A stretch of DNA of 64,000 nucleotides from Rhizobium sp. BK602 (lineage in GTDB: Bacteria > Pseudomonadota > Alphaproteobacteria > Rhizobiales > Rhizobiaceae), in assembly GCF_014195095.1 (NCBI RefSeq), contig NZ_JACIBC010000001.1:806001-870000 (forward strand), written 5' to 3'. Shown in pieces: positions 26,056-34,644 of this stretch (position 1 is its first letter; the number at the start of each line of letters is the position of its first letter). The position numbers and the translations under genes were made by a program. Under the pieces are notes generated by a model. It did not search any database. It was not told where the DNA came from and saw nothing but the letters and a program-made list of their open reading frames with translations.

Positions 26056-29000
26056 TCCCCGGTTTCGACGCGAAGAAACTGCTCGCCGCAAGCGAGCCGC
26101 TGACTGTTGGCCATGTGCCGTCCGGCCTGGAACCCTTCCTGCTGGCTGAGCTGGCAAGAACGGGACAGCCCGTCGCCTATGTCATGTCGGACGGCCAGCA
26201 CATGGCCGATGTCGAGCAGATGCTCGGTTTCCTCGCGCCCGAAATCCCGGTGCTGACGCTGCCCGCCTGGGACTGTCTTCCCTATGACCGCGTCTCGCCC
26301 AGCTCCGACACCTCGGCGCGCCGTCTCGCGGCCTTGAGCGGCCTCATCGCCTATCATCGCAAGCCGCATGCGGCGATCGTGCTGGTGACCGTCAACGCCA
26401 TGCTGCAGAAGGTGGCGCCGCAGGATGTGATCGAGAGCCTTACCTTCTCCGCCAGGCCCGGCAATCAGGTGCGCATGGACGACATCGCCGGCCGCCTGGA
26501 GCGCAACGGCTTCGACCGCGTCGCCACCGTGCGCGAGGTCGGCGAATATGCCGTGCGCGGCGGCATTCTCGATGTCTTCGTGCCGGGTACGGAAGAGCCG
26601 GTACGGCTCGATTTCTTCGGCGATACGCTGGAGAGCATCCGCAGCTTCGATCCCGCCAGCCAGCGCACGACCGGCCAGGTCCGCTCCCTCGATCTCAATC
26701 CGATGAGCGAGGTGACGCTGACGCCGGATACGATCAGCCGCTTCCGCAAGAATTATCTCTCATCTTTCGGCGCCGCCACGCGCGACGATGCGCTCTATGT
26801 CGCGGTCTCTGAAGGCCGCCGCTATGCCGGCATGGAGCATTGGCTGCCGCTGTTCTACGAGAAGCTGGAAACGGTCTTCGACTATCTCAAGGGCTTCCGG
26901 CTGGTCACCGACCATACGGTGCGCGAAGCCGCCGAAGAGCGCTCCAAGCTGGTCTTCGACTATTACGACGCCCGCCTGAATTCCGGGCAGGGTGGCAAGG
27001 GCCAGATGGCGCAGGGCACGCCCTACAAACCCGTCACGCCCGGCCAGCTCTATCTCGACGGCAGCACCTTCGGCAAAGCGCTCGATGCCTTCAACGCCAT
27101 CCGCATTTCGCCTTTCAACGAGCATGAGGGCGAGGCGCGCCGGGTGATCAGCGTTGACGCCCGCCAGGGGCCGCGCTGGGCGCGGTCCGCCACCGAAAGC
27201 GCCGATAGCGAACGCGTCAACGTCTTCGATGCCGTCGTCAAGCATATTGCCGATCGCCGCGCCGCCGGCGACAAGGTGCTGATATCGGCCTGGACCGAGG
27301 GATCGCTCGACCGCCTGTTGCAGGTGCTGGCCGAACATGGGCTGGCGCGCGTCAAGACGATCGAGGCTTTCAATGATCTCGGCAGCCTGGCGAAAGGCGA
27401 GGCGGCGGCGGCCGTGCTCAGCCTGGAAGCGGGTTTTGAGGCGGGCGATCTCGTCGTCATCGGCGAGCAGGACATTCTCGGCGACCGCATGGTGCGCCGC
27501 TCCAAGCGCCGCAAGCGCGCCGCCGATTTCATCTCCGAGGTCGCCGGCCTCGACGAAGGCTCGATCGTCGTCCATGCCGAGCACGGCATCGGCCGTTTCG
27601 TCGGGCTGAGGACCATCGAGGCGGCCGGCGCACCGCATGCCTGCCTCGAGCTGCGCTATGCCGACGACGCCAAGCTGTTCCTGCCGGTCGAGAACATCGA
27701 TCTGCTGTCGCGCTATGGCGGCGAGGGCACCGAGGCGCAGCTCGACAAGCTCGGCGGCGGCGCCTGGCAGATGCGCAAGGCCAAGCTCAAGAAGCGCCTG
27801 CTGGATATGGCGGGAGCCTTGATCCGCGTTGCGGCCGAGCGATTGACGCGGCATGCGCCGGTGCTGACCGCGCCGGACGGGCTCTATGACGAATTCGCCG
27901 CCCGCTTCCCCTATGACGAGACCGACGACCAGATGAACGCCATCGATGCGGTGCGCGACGATCTCGGCGCCGGCCGGCCGATGGATCGCCTCGTCTGCGG
28001 TGACGTCGGCTTCGGCAAGACGGAAGTGGCGCTGCGCGCCGCCTTCGTCGCCGCCATGAACGGCACGCAGGTCGCGGTCGTCGTGCCGACGACCTTGCTT
28101 GCCCGCCAGCATTTCAAGACCTTTTCCGAGCGTTTTCGCGGCCTGCCGATCCGCGTGCAGCAGGCATCCCGCCTCGTCGGCGCCAAGGATCTGGCGCTGA
28201 CCAAGAAGGAAGTGGCCGAAGGCAAGACCGACATCGTCGTCGGCACACATGCGCTGCTCGGCTCGGGTATCCAGTTCGCCAATCTCGGCCTGCTCGTCAT
28301 CGACGAGGAGCAGCATTTCGGCGTCAAGCACAAGGAACGGCTGAAGGAGCTGAAGAGCGACGTGCATGTGCTGACGCTGTCGGCGACGCCGATCCCGCGC
28401 ACATTGCAGCTTGCCATGACCGGCGTGCGCGAACTGTCGCTGATCACCACGCCGCCGGTCGACCGCATGGCGGTGCGCACCTTCATCTCGCCCTTCGATT
28501 CGCTCGTCATCCGCGAAACGCTGATGCGCGAGCATTATCGCGGCGGCCAGAGCTTCTATGTCTGCCCGCGTCTGGCCGATCTCGCCGATATCCACGCCTT
28601 CCTGCAATCGGATGTGCCGGAGCTGAAGGTGGCTGTGGCACACGGCCAGATGCCGGCCGGCGAGCTGGAAGACATCATGAACGCCTTCTACGAAGGCCGC
28701 TACGACGTGCTGCTCTCCACCACCATCGTCGAATCCGGCCTCGACGTGCCGACGGCCAACACGCTGATCGTGCACCGCGCCGACATGTTCGGCCTGGCGC
28801 AGCTCTATCAGCTGCGCGGCCGCGTCGGCCGTTCCAAGGTACGCGCCTTCGCGCTGTTCACCCTGCCGGTCAACAAGGTGCTGACGACGACGGCCGAGCG
28901 CCGCCTCAAGGTGCTGCAATCGCTCGACACGCTCGGCGCCGGCTTCCAGCTCGCCAGCCACGACCTCGATATCCGCGGCGCCGGCAATCTGCTCGGCGAG

Positions 29001-29552
29001 GAACAGTCCGGCCATATCAAGGAAGTCGGCTTCGAGCTTTACCAACAGATGCTCGAAGAGGCCGTTGCCGAGGTCAAGGGCGTCGACGAGATCCAGGATA
29101 CCGGCTGGTCGCCGCAGATTTCCGTCGGCACACCGGTGATGATCCCCGACGATTACGTGCCGGACCTGCATCTGCGCATGGCGCTCTATCGCCGCCTCGG
29201 CGAAATCACCGAAATCAAGGAGATCGACGGCTTCGGCGCCGAAATGATCGACCGCTTCGGCCCGATGCCGCAGGAAGTGCAGCATCTCCTGAAGATCGTC
29301 TACATCAAGTCGCTGTGCCGCACCGCCAATGTCGAGAAGCTGGACGCCGGCCCGAAGGGCGTCGTCGTGCAGTTCCGCAACAAGGAATTCCCGAACCCGG
29401 CCAACCTTGTCGGCTACATCGCCAAGCAGGGCACCATGGCGAAGATCCGCCCGGACCACAGCGTCTTCCTGACGCGCGACCTTCCGACGCCGGAGAAGCG
29501 GCTGCAGGGGGCGGCGGTGGTTATGACGCAGTTGGCGGAGCTGGCGAAGTAG
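26052..29552 (+). CDS. mfd: Transcription-repair coupling factor
   Basis: A 1166-residue ATP-driven translocase that removes stalled RNA polymerase from damage and recruits UvrA. The N-terminal UvrB-like module is followed by the RNA polymerase interaction domain around GSIVVHAEHGIGRFVGL. The RecG-like helicase core has Walker A GDVGFGKT at 650-657, DEEQ box at 751-754, and motif TATPIPRTLQLAMTG. Next come ESGLDVPTANTLIVHRADMFG-like motif VI and QLRGRVGRSK, then the C-terminal TRCF domain. Start ATG 26052 is inside the sdhE stop. uvrA, its partner, lies about 10 kb away. Confidence 0.97.
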   Translation: MIPGFDAKKLLAASEPLTVGHVPSGLEPFLLAELARTGQPVAYVMSDGQHMADVEQMLGFLAPEIPVLTLPAWDCLPYDRVSPSSDTSARRLAALSGLIAYHRKPHAAIVLVTVNAMLQKVAPQDVIESLTFSARPGNQVRMDDIAGRLERNGFDRVATVREVGEYAVRGGILDVFVPGTEEPVRLDFFGDTLESIRSFDPASQRTTGQVRSLDLNPMSEVTLTPDTISRFRKNYLSSFGAATRDDALYVAVSEGRRYAGMEHWLPLFYEKLETVFDYLKGFRLVTDHTVREAAEERSKLVFDYYDARLNSGQGGKGQMAQGTPYKPVTPGQLYLDGSTFGKALDAFNAIRISPFNEHEGEARRVISVDARQGPRWARSATESADSERVNVFDAVVKHIADRRAAGDKVLISAWTEGSLDRLLQVLAEHGLARVKTIEAFNDLGSLAKGEAAAAVLSLEAGFEAGDLVVIGEQDILGDRMVRRSKRRKRAADFISEVAGLDEGSIVVHAEHGIGRFVGLRTIEAAGAPHACLELRYADDAKLFLPVENIDLLSRYGGEGTEAQLDKLGGGAWQMRKAKLKKRLLDMAGALIRVAAERLTRHAPVLTAPDGLYDEFAARFPYDETDDQMNAIDAVRDDLGAGRPMDRLVCGDVGFGKTEVALRAAFVAAMNGTQVAVVVPTTLLARQHFKTFSERFRGLPIRVQQASRLVGAKDLALTKKEVAEGKTDIVVGTHALLGSGIQFANLGLLVIDEEQHFGVKHKERLKELKSDVHVLTLSATPIPRTLQLAMTGVRELSLITTPPVDRMAVRTFISPFDSLVIRETLMREHYRGGQSFYVCPRLADLADIHAFLQSDVPELKVAVAHGQMPAGELEDIMNAFYEGRYDVLLSTTIVESGLDVPTANTLIVHRADMFGLAQLYQLRGRVGRSKVRAFALFTLPVNKVLTTTAERRLKVLQSLDTLGAGFQLASHDLDIRGAGNLLGEEQSGHIKEVGFELYQQMLEEAVAEVKGVDEIQDTGWSPQISVGTPVMIPDDYVPDLHLRMALYRRLGEITEIKEIDGFGAEMIDRFGPMPQEVQHLLKIVYIKSLCRTANVEKLDAGPKGVVVQFRNKEFPNPANLVGYIAKQGTMAKIRPDHSVFLTRDLPTPEKRLQGAAVVMTQLAELAK

Positions 29553-29566
29553 GGAGGCGCTGATCA

Positions 29567-29923
29567 GTGTCCACGAAAAGGACCGTTTTGGAGGCACACG
29601 TGGCCTCCTACGCTGATCCGATTGCGTTCAAGATCGGCGATCCAATTAATCTAACCGGTAAATCCGATAACTGGAAAGGTCACATATGGCTTTGGGCGGT
29701 GGGACCGGATGGCCGCAGTGGATGGATTCCTGATGCTGCTGTTCTCTTGTCTGAGGAACCATCCATAGCGTCCCGTAACTATTCAGCCATAGAGCTAACC
29801 TGCTCAGTAGGTGAGATATTGACGGCCTTGGAGGAGACCCATGGCTGGGTATGGTGCCAAGCGGCCGACGGCGTTAAAGGATGGGTGCCATCGGAGAAAC
29901 TGTCATCGGAAGATGTCGGCTGA
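29567..29923 (+). CDS. SH3-domain protein
   Basis: A 118-residue protein with two SH3-like beta barrels. The first is about residues 8-60 (DPIAFKIGDPINLTGKSDNW, then GRSGWIPDAAVLL) and the second 70-113 (ELTCSVGEILTALEETHGWV, then GVKGWVPSEKL). The paired W and GWxP motifs are diagnostic of bacterial SH3 folds. There is no signal peptide, so it is cytoplasmic. GTG 29567 has GGGAGG about 9 nt upstream and follows the mfd stop by 14 nt. Codon use is visibly less GC-biased than in mfd. Function is unknown. Confidence 0.8.
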   Translation: MSTKRTVLEAHVASYADPIAFKIGDPINLTGKSDNWKGHIWLWAVGPDGRSGWIPDAAVLLSEEPSIASRNYSAIELTCSVGEILTALEETHGWVWCQAADGVKGWVPSEKLSSEDVG

Positions 29924-30359
29924 ACGTGATGATATTACGGGAAGACACAATATTGCATCTCCACCGATTGGCATTCCAAGCCTCTGCTTCAAGTGAGCGC
30001 AGGCGCTCGAAAAAGAAGTGTTCCATCTCAGGAACAAAACTAATAACTTCGAATCCCGCTTCTTCCAATAGTCGTTGCGATTTTTTGTTTTCCGGTCATG
30101 CGAAAGCGCTGACCCTCGCGAGTTTCAACATGCAGTCGGCCACCGCCAATGTCACCGAGGCAAATTCGCTTCCAAATCGGCAAATCCAGGCATCCTGGTT
30201 GAAATAGTAGCCGGGCTCAACACCCCAGCCGGGATCGAAAGGATCATCGCATAGACCGTCCTAGCCTATGATCCAGCCGGTGCTTTTCAAAATGATGGTC
30301 CAGGGCGCATAACCGCTTTTGCCGCGCGGTCGCTCATGTGCCGCTATGCTCGGCGTCCA
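29874..30359 (-). pseudogene. Decayed gene of unknown function
   Basis: The minus strand carries one reading frame across this stretch that reads like protein but is broken by in-frame stops at 30261-30263 (TAG) and 30096-30098 (TGA). Protein-like pieces before, between and after the stops include APWTIILKSTGWIIG, DDPFDPGWGVEPGYYFNQDA, WICRFGSEFASVTLAVADCM and LLEEAGFEVISFVPEMEHFF. No start codon with a ribosome site is visible. The region is AT-richer than its neighbours. The plus-strand frame at 29881-30207 looks less like protein. I do not recognise the family. The last 50 bp overlap the SH3 gene end and are probably not part of it. Confidence 0.5.
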
Positions 30360-30423
30360 ACAGCAACAACCTTAGCAAAATAAGCCGTGCCGTCTCAATC
30401 ATTTCCCACCCTCAACGCAACAT

Positions 30424-31095
30424 TCAATTCATCCCCGCCCGCGCCTCGGCCTTCATCTTGGCGATATCTTTCAGAGCTCCAACCAGCACGTCCGGCGTCT
30501 GCGCGCCGCTGACGGCATATTGCTGGTCGAAGATGAAGAAGGGGACGCCACTGACGCCGATCTTCTGGGCAGCGTCGATCTCGGCGAGCACCAGGTCGCG
30601 GTCGGCGTCGGAGGAAAGCAGGGCGGCAATGACGGAGCGGTCGAGGCCGGCGCCTTCGGCGATATCCAGCAGCACGGCATGGTCGCCGACATTGCGGCCT
30701 TCTTCGAAATTGGCCTTGAAGAGGGCGGTGACCACCTTTTCCTGCTTTTCGCGGTCTTCCGTGCCCGCCCAATGGATGAGGCGGTGGGCGTCGAGCGTGT
30801 TTGGGCCGATCTTGATGGCCTCGAAATCGAACTTGATGCCGACCTCGCGGCCGAGGTCGGTCAGCATCTTGTGTGCCTGCGCGACGCGCTCCTCGCCGCC
30901 GAGCTTCTGCGCCAGCGCCTTCTTCTGGTCGACGCCTTCAGGGGGATAGTCGGGATTGAGGCGATAGGGGCGCCAGTTGAGATCGACGCCCACTTCGTCC
31001 TGCACCTCGGCGATCGCCAGCTCCAGCCGTGCCTTGCCGAGATAGCACCACGGACAAACGACGTCCGAGACGATATCGATCGTGATGCGTTCCAT
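30424..31095 (-). CDS. FrnE-like DsbA family oxidoreductase
   Basis: A 223-residue thioredoxin-fold protein of the DsbA/FrnE group, cytoplasmic because it lacks a signal peptide. The active site CPWC is at 14-17 (IVSDVVCPWCYLGKARLELA), and the cis-proline loop is GVSGVPFFIFDQQYAVSGAQ near residue 180. FrnE proteins act as disulfide isomerases or oxidoreductases, linked in some bacteria to oxidative or metal stress. ATG 31095 is preceded by GGAAGGATACGACC. It is 110 nt downstream of the YejA-type gene on the same strand. Confidence 0.9.
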   Translation of the reverse strand: MERITIDIVSDVVCPWCYLGKARLELAIAEVQDEVGVDLNWRPYRLNPDYPPEGVDQKKALAQKLGGEERVAQAHKMLTDLGREVGIKFDFEAIKIGPNTLDAHRLIHWAGTEDREKQEKVVTALFKANFEEGRNVGDHAVLLDIAEGAGLDRSVIAALLSSDADRDLVLAEIDAAQKIGVSGVPFFIFDQQYAVSGAQTPDVLVGALKDIAKMKAEARAGMN

Positions 31096-31204
31096 GGTCG
31101 TATCCTTCCGCTTTATTCAGCTTAAAGACCCCATCTAGGCCTTCGGGGCGGCCGCTTCAACCGGTTACCAAAAAGGAACCAGCGACCTTTCCCGCCCGCA
31201 AGGT

Positions 31205-33013
31205 CTATTGCGCCGAGGAATCCCACCATGTCGGGAGCTGATAACCATAGAGCGGTAGCGCATCCGGATGAGCGATGCGGCTGCGCCGCGCCACCCATTG
31301 CTGGCCGATATGGTAGAGCGGCACCACATAATAACCGGAGATCAGCATACGGTCGAAAGACCGCACGGCATCGCGGAAATCCTCGGCGGAGCGGGCCGCC
31401 AGGAAATGATCCATCAACGTATCGACATCGAGATCGGCGACACCGGCGAAATTGAGGCTGCCCTCAGCCTTTGCGGCGGTGGAGCTCCAGCGCCCCACTT
31501 GCTCGATGCCCGGCGACAACGAAGAGGGGTAGGCCTTGAGGATCATGTCGTAATCGTAGCTGATCGTCCGGAGCTGATATTGCGAATCATCGACGGTACG
31601 GATCGTCACGGCGATACCGAGCAGCGCCAACGTCCGGCGATAGGCAATGGCGATGCGTTCCTGATCGGGATTCTGCGTCATGATCTCGAAGCTGAGCTGA
31701 CGCCCGGCGCTATCGACCATCTTTTCGCCCTTGATCGTGTAACCGCCCTGCTTGAGGAGATTGACGGCCTTGCGCAGGATGGCGCGGTCTCGGCCGGACC
31801 CATCGCTGACGGGTAGCCTGTAGGTACCATCGAGCACATCGGGATCGATGCGATCCTTGATCGGGCCGAGCATGGCCAGCTCGCGTGCATCGGCGGGCAC
31901 GCCGAGCGAGGAGAGGTCGGAATTCTGCCAATAGCTCTGCGTTCGCGTATAGGCGTTCGAAGAAAGGTTGCGGTTGACCCATTCGAAATCAAAGGCAAGC
32001 GTCAATCCTTGCCGCACGATCTTGTTGGCGAAGATCGGCCGGCGCGTGTTGAAGACGAAACCGAACATGCCGCTCGGCAGTTTCGGCTTAAAAACGTCCT
32101 TGACGACGGTGCCGGCGGTCACGGCCGGGAAATCATAGGCCTGCTGCCAATGGCCGGGGCTGCCGTCGGGATAGACGTCGATATCGCCCTTCTTGAAGGC
32201 TTCGAACAGCGTGGTCTCCTGTAGGAAATAGGTGACGGATATCTCGTCGTAATTATCGACACCGACCTTTGCGGGAATGTCCTTGCCCCAATAGTCGGGA
32301 TCGCGCTGGTAGATGATACGCTGCCCCGGATCGATGCTTTTGACCTTGTAGGGGCCGGAGCCGATTGGAGTGGCAAGCGTGGTCCGATCGAAACTCTCCG
32401 GATCGATGGCGTGTTTCGGCAGGACCGGCAACGTGGCGATGATCAGCGGCGTTTCGCGATTCGCCTTGCCGTTGAAGTGGATGAGAACGCCATGCTCGCC
32501 GACCTTCTCGATCTTGCCGATTGTCTCCAGCGGGGAGGAGAAAACCACACGGCCCTTGTCGCGCAGGAGCTGGAAGGTGAAGATCACGTCTTCCGGCGTC
32601 ACCGGCTGTCCATCGGACCATTTGGCGTTCGGATTGAGGTTGAACTGGATGAAGCTGCGGCTGTCGTCCCATTCGACGCTTTGCGCCAGCAGTCCATAAA
32701 GCGTGAACGGTTCGTCGCGCGAGCGCTGCATCAGCGATTCGTAGACGAGATTGCCGTAATCCGGATCCCACATGCCGCGCGCCGTGGTGCGCATGCTTTT
32801 CAGGATGAACGGATTGAGATTGTCGAAGGTGCCGACGACGCCGTAGCTGATGCGACCACCCTTTTTGACGTTCGGATTGACGTAGGGAAAATGCGTATAA
32901 TCCGCCGGCAGGGCAGGATCTCCATGCATCGCGATACCATAGAGCGGCTGGGCGGCCGCCACGGTATAGAATGCCGAGAAGAACAGGAAAATAGCGATCC
33001 GGAGCGCTTGCAT
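31205..33013 (-). CDS. YejA-type peptide ABC transporter substrate-binding protein (family 5)
   Basis: A 602-residue periplasmic oligopeptide-binding protein. Residues 1-21 (MQALRIAIFLFFSAFYTVAA) form a signal peptide. The mature start GIAMHGDPALPADYTHFPYV and VKKGGRISYGVVGTFDNLNP match the YejA branch of family 5 binding proteins. ATG 33013 has AAGGA close upstream; in-frame ATG 33058 lacks one. YejA proteins normally work with YejB, YejE and YejF, but no permease or ATPase gene of that kind is in this window, so it is a solitary binding protein here. Confidence 0.9.
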   Translation of the reverse strand: MQALRIAIFLFFSAFYTVAAAQPLYGIAMHGDPALPADYTHFPYVNPNVKKGGRISYGVVGTFDNLNPFILKSMRTTARGMWDPDYGNLVYESLMQRSRDEPFTLYGLLAQSVEWDDSRSFIQFNLNPNAKWSDGQPVTPEDVIFTFQLLRDKGRVVFSSPLETIGKIEKVGEHGVLIHFNGKANRETPLIIATLPVLPKHAIDPESFDRTTLATPIGSGPYKVKSIDPGQRIIYQRDPDYWGKDIPAKVGVDNYDEISVTYFLQETTLFEAFKKGDIDVYPDGSPGHWQQAYDFPAVTAGTVVKDVFKPKLPSGMFGFVFNTRRPIFANKIVRQGLTLAFDFEWVNRNLSSNAYTRTQSYWQNSDLSSLGVPADARELAMLGPIKDRIDPDVLDGTYRLPVSDGSGRDRAILRKAVNLLKQGGYTIKGEKMVDSAGRQLSFEIMTQNPDQERIAIAYRRTLALLGIAVTIRTVDDSQYQLRTISYDYDMILKAYPSSLSPGIEQVGRWSSTAAKAEGSLNFAGVADLDVDTLMDHFLAARSAEDFRDAVRSFDRMLISGYYVVPLYHIGQQWVARRSRIAHPDALPLYGYQLPTWWDSSAQ

Positions 33014-33279
33014 GGCATCCTTTCCGGTAAGGGGCATGATTCTGCGGAACCTTATCATGACAGTGCCGAATCCAACACGCGGCGAGGGGAATTCTTGCGT
33101 CTCAACAGAAAAGACCAAAGAAACGCTGGATATCCGCGCCTGTGCGATGTAACAGGGGGGCCGGGTTTCTCGGGTCATGCATTTGCCTTATTCATTCGAC
33201 AGGTGGACGGCGGTTTGACCCGATTGGCATGGGGCGGCAGGCTGTCGTCCCGCATCGGATTTCAGGAGGCGGTTTCGCT

Positions 33280-33930
33280 ATGATGTTCAAGACTGACAAC
33301 ACAATGCGGGCAGGTCTGTCTGCTCTGGCTCTCATGATCGGCGCAGCACTTCCGGGGGCTGCCTTTGCCCAGGATGCCTCCGCCGCTCCCGCCGATGGCG
33401 GCGATGCCAATCAGCCGCGCCTTGGCTGGTACAAGACCTGCACCAAGCAGGACGACGCCGATATCTGCATCGTTCAGAACCTGATGATGGCCAATAACGG
33501 CCAGCTCGTGACGGCAGTCGGCCTCATCTCGGTCGATGGCAAGGTCAATCGCAAGATCCTGCAGATCTCCGTTCCGACCGCGCGCCTGATCCCTCCGGGC
33601 ATCACCATGCAGGTCGATGGCGGCAAGGGCCAGAAGATCGACTATGCCGTCTGCCTGCCGGACAAGTGCACGGCCGAAATTCCGGTGACGGATGCCATGA
33701 TCGCATCGCTGAAGAAGGGCACCGACGTGACCTTCACCTCGATCAACTTCCGCCGCGCGCCGAACCCGATCAAGATTTCGCTCACCGGCTTCGGCGCGGC
33801 CTTTGACGGCCCGGCGATCTCCGACTCCAAGCTGGCCGAGAGCCAGAAGAGCCTGCAGGACAGCATGCAGAAGAAGGCTGAAGAAGCCCGCAAGAAGCTG
33901 GAAGATGCGCAGAAGGCCGCCAAGCAGTAA
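33280..33930 (+). CDS. Invasion-associated locus B (IalB) family protein
   Basis: A 216-residue exported protein of the IalB family, common in Rhizobiales and named after a Bartonella invasion gene. The signal peptide ends near GAAFAQ (residue about 27). The core LGWYKTCTKQDDADICIVQN and the four conserved cysteines (CTKQ, CIVQ, CLPDKC) are present. The last 40 residues form a lysine/glutamate/alanine-rich helix (SQKSLQDSMQKKAEEARKKL) likely to be a coiled coil. AGGAGG lies 10 nt before ATG 33280. It ends at a strong terminator. Confidence 0.9.
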   Translation: MMFKTDNTMRAGLSALALMIGAALPGAAFAQDASAAPADGGDANQPRLGWYKTCTKQDDADICIVQNLMMANNGQLVTAVGLISVDGKVNRKILQISVPTARLIPPGITMQVDGGKGQKIDYAVCLPDKCTAEIPVTDAMIASLKKGTDVTFTSINFRRAPNPIKISLTGFGAAFDGPAISDSKLAESQKSLQDSMQKKAEEARKKLEDAQKAAKQ

Positions 33931-33956
33931 GCTGCGGGCGTCCACGAGAATGCATG

Positions 33957-33989
33957 AAAAAGCCCGGTGCGAACCGGGCTTTTTCTTTT
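33957..33989 (+). terminator. Rho-independent terminator after ialB
   Basis: Stem AGCCCGGT/ACCGGGCT with the tetraloop GCGA, extended by A/T pairs and followed by TTTTCTTTT. It lies 30 nt past the stop codon. Confidence 0.9.
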
Positions 33990-34024
33990 GCGCTGTTCTT
34001 GCAAGAGCATGATCCGCTCAAACG

Positions 34025-34055
34025 AAAGGGAAGACGTTGGGAGCGTCTTCCCTTT
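34025..34055 (-). terminator. Hairpin terminator downstream of hspQ
   Basis: A perfect 12-bp stem AAAGGGAAGACG/CGTCTTCCCTTT with a 7-nt loop, 25 nt past the hspQ stop. On the minus strand it ends in CCCTTTCGTTT. It may serve as a stop for read-through in both directions. Confidence 0.6.
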
Positions 34056-34080
34056 GCGAAATCCAGGGTGAAGCGGAGGC

Positions 34081-34410
34081 TTAGTGCGCGAAGCTCATCT
34101 TGGGCTTGAGTTCGCCGGTAGGCGCTTCATCGAATATCTGAGCGATCTGCGGGTTGCGTAGCGGCTCGCCGCTCTCATCGCTGATCAGATTCTGCTCGGA
34201 TACGTATGCGACATATTCCGTCTCGTCGTTTTCGGCGAGAAGGTGATAGAAGGGCTGGTCCTTGCTGGGCCGCACTTCTACGGGAATGGAATTCCACCAT
34301 TCTTCGGTATTGGCGAATTCCGGATCGACGTCGAATATGACACCGCGGAAGGGGAACATGCGGTGCCGAACCACGTCGCCTATATTGAATTTTGCGTAGC
34401 GTTCTTTCAT
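34081..34410 (-). CDS. hspQ: Heat shock protein HspQ (YccV-like)
   Basis: A 109-residue protein of the HspQ/YccV family, originally named for binding hemimethylated DNA and in enterobacteria a specificity factor for Lon protease. It has GDVVRHRMFPFRGVIFDVDP, SIPVEVRPSKDQPFYHLLAE and EYVAYVSEQNLISDESGEPL. ATG 34410 is preceded by AAGGAAG; the upstream in-frame start at 34428 has no ribosome site. Single gene between convergent terminator structures. Confidence 0.92.
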   Translation of the reverse strand: MKERYAKFNIGDVVRHRMFPFRGVIFDVDPEFANTEEWWNSIPVEVRPSKDQPFYHLLAENDETEYVAYVSEQNLISDESGEPLRNPQIAQIFDEAPTGELKPKMSFAH

Positions 34411-34606
34411 GGCGCGACTTCCTTTCAAGCAATCATGTGGTGAATTCCACCGCCGATATCAAGGATTTTGCCCCGATTCCTTCATCCAACCGTCACATTC
34501 GATTAACGCCGTTCACCCTCTGGTGGTTCGAATAGGCGAGGCAGGAATTGTAACATCCGATGAGGCAGCCGTGACCGAGAAATGCCTGCCTCATGCTTGC
34601 CAATAT

Positions 34607-34633
34607 GAAAAAGCCCCGGCGAGCCGGGGCTTT
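34607..34633 (-). terminator. Rho-independent terminator after glnA
   Basis: On the minus strand, stem AAAGCCCCGGC/GCCGGGGCTTT followed by a T run, 12 nt past the glnA stop codon. Confidence 0.9.
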
Positions 34634-34644
34634 CACTTCGGTTC

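Noticed and set aside
26760..29597. A 945-codon open frame on the minus strand opposite mfd
   Set aside because: Same reason: a compositional mirror of mfd without recognisable domains.
29881..30207. A plus-strand gene of 108 codons after the SH3 gene
   Set aside because: Its product is Ser/Arg-rich without structure, and the opposite strand reads far more like protein, though broken.
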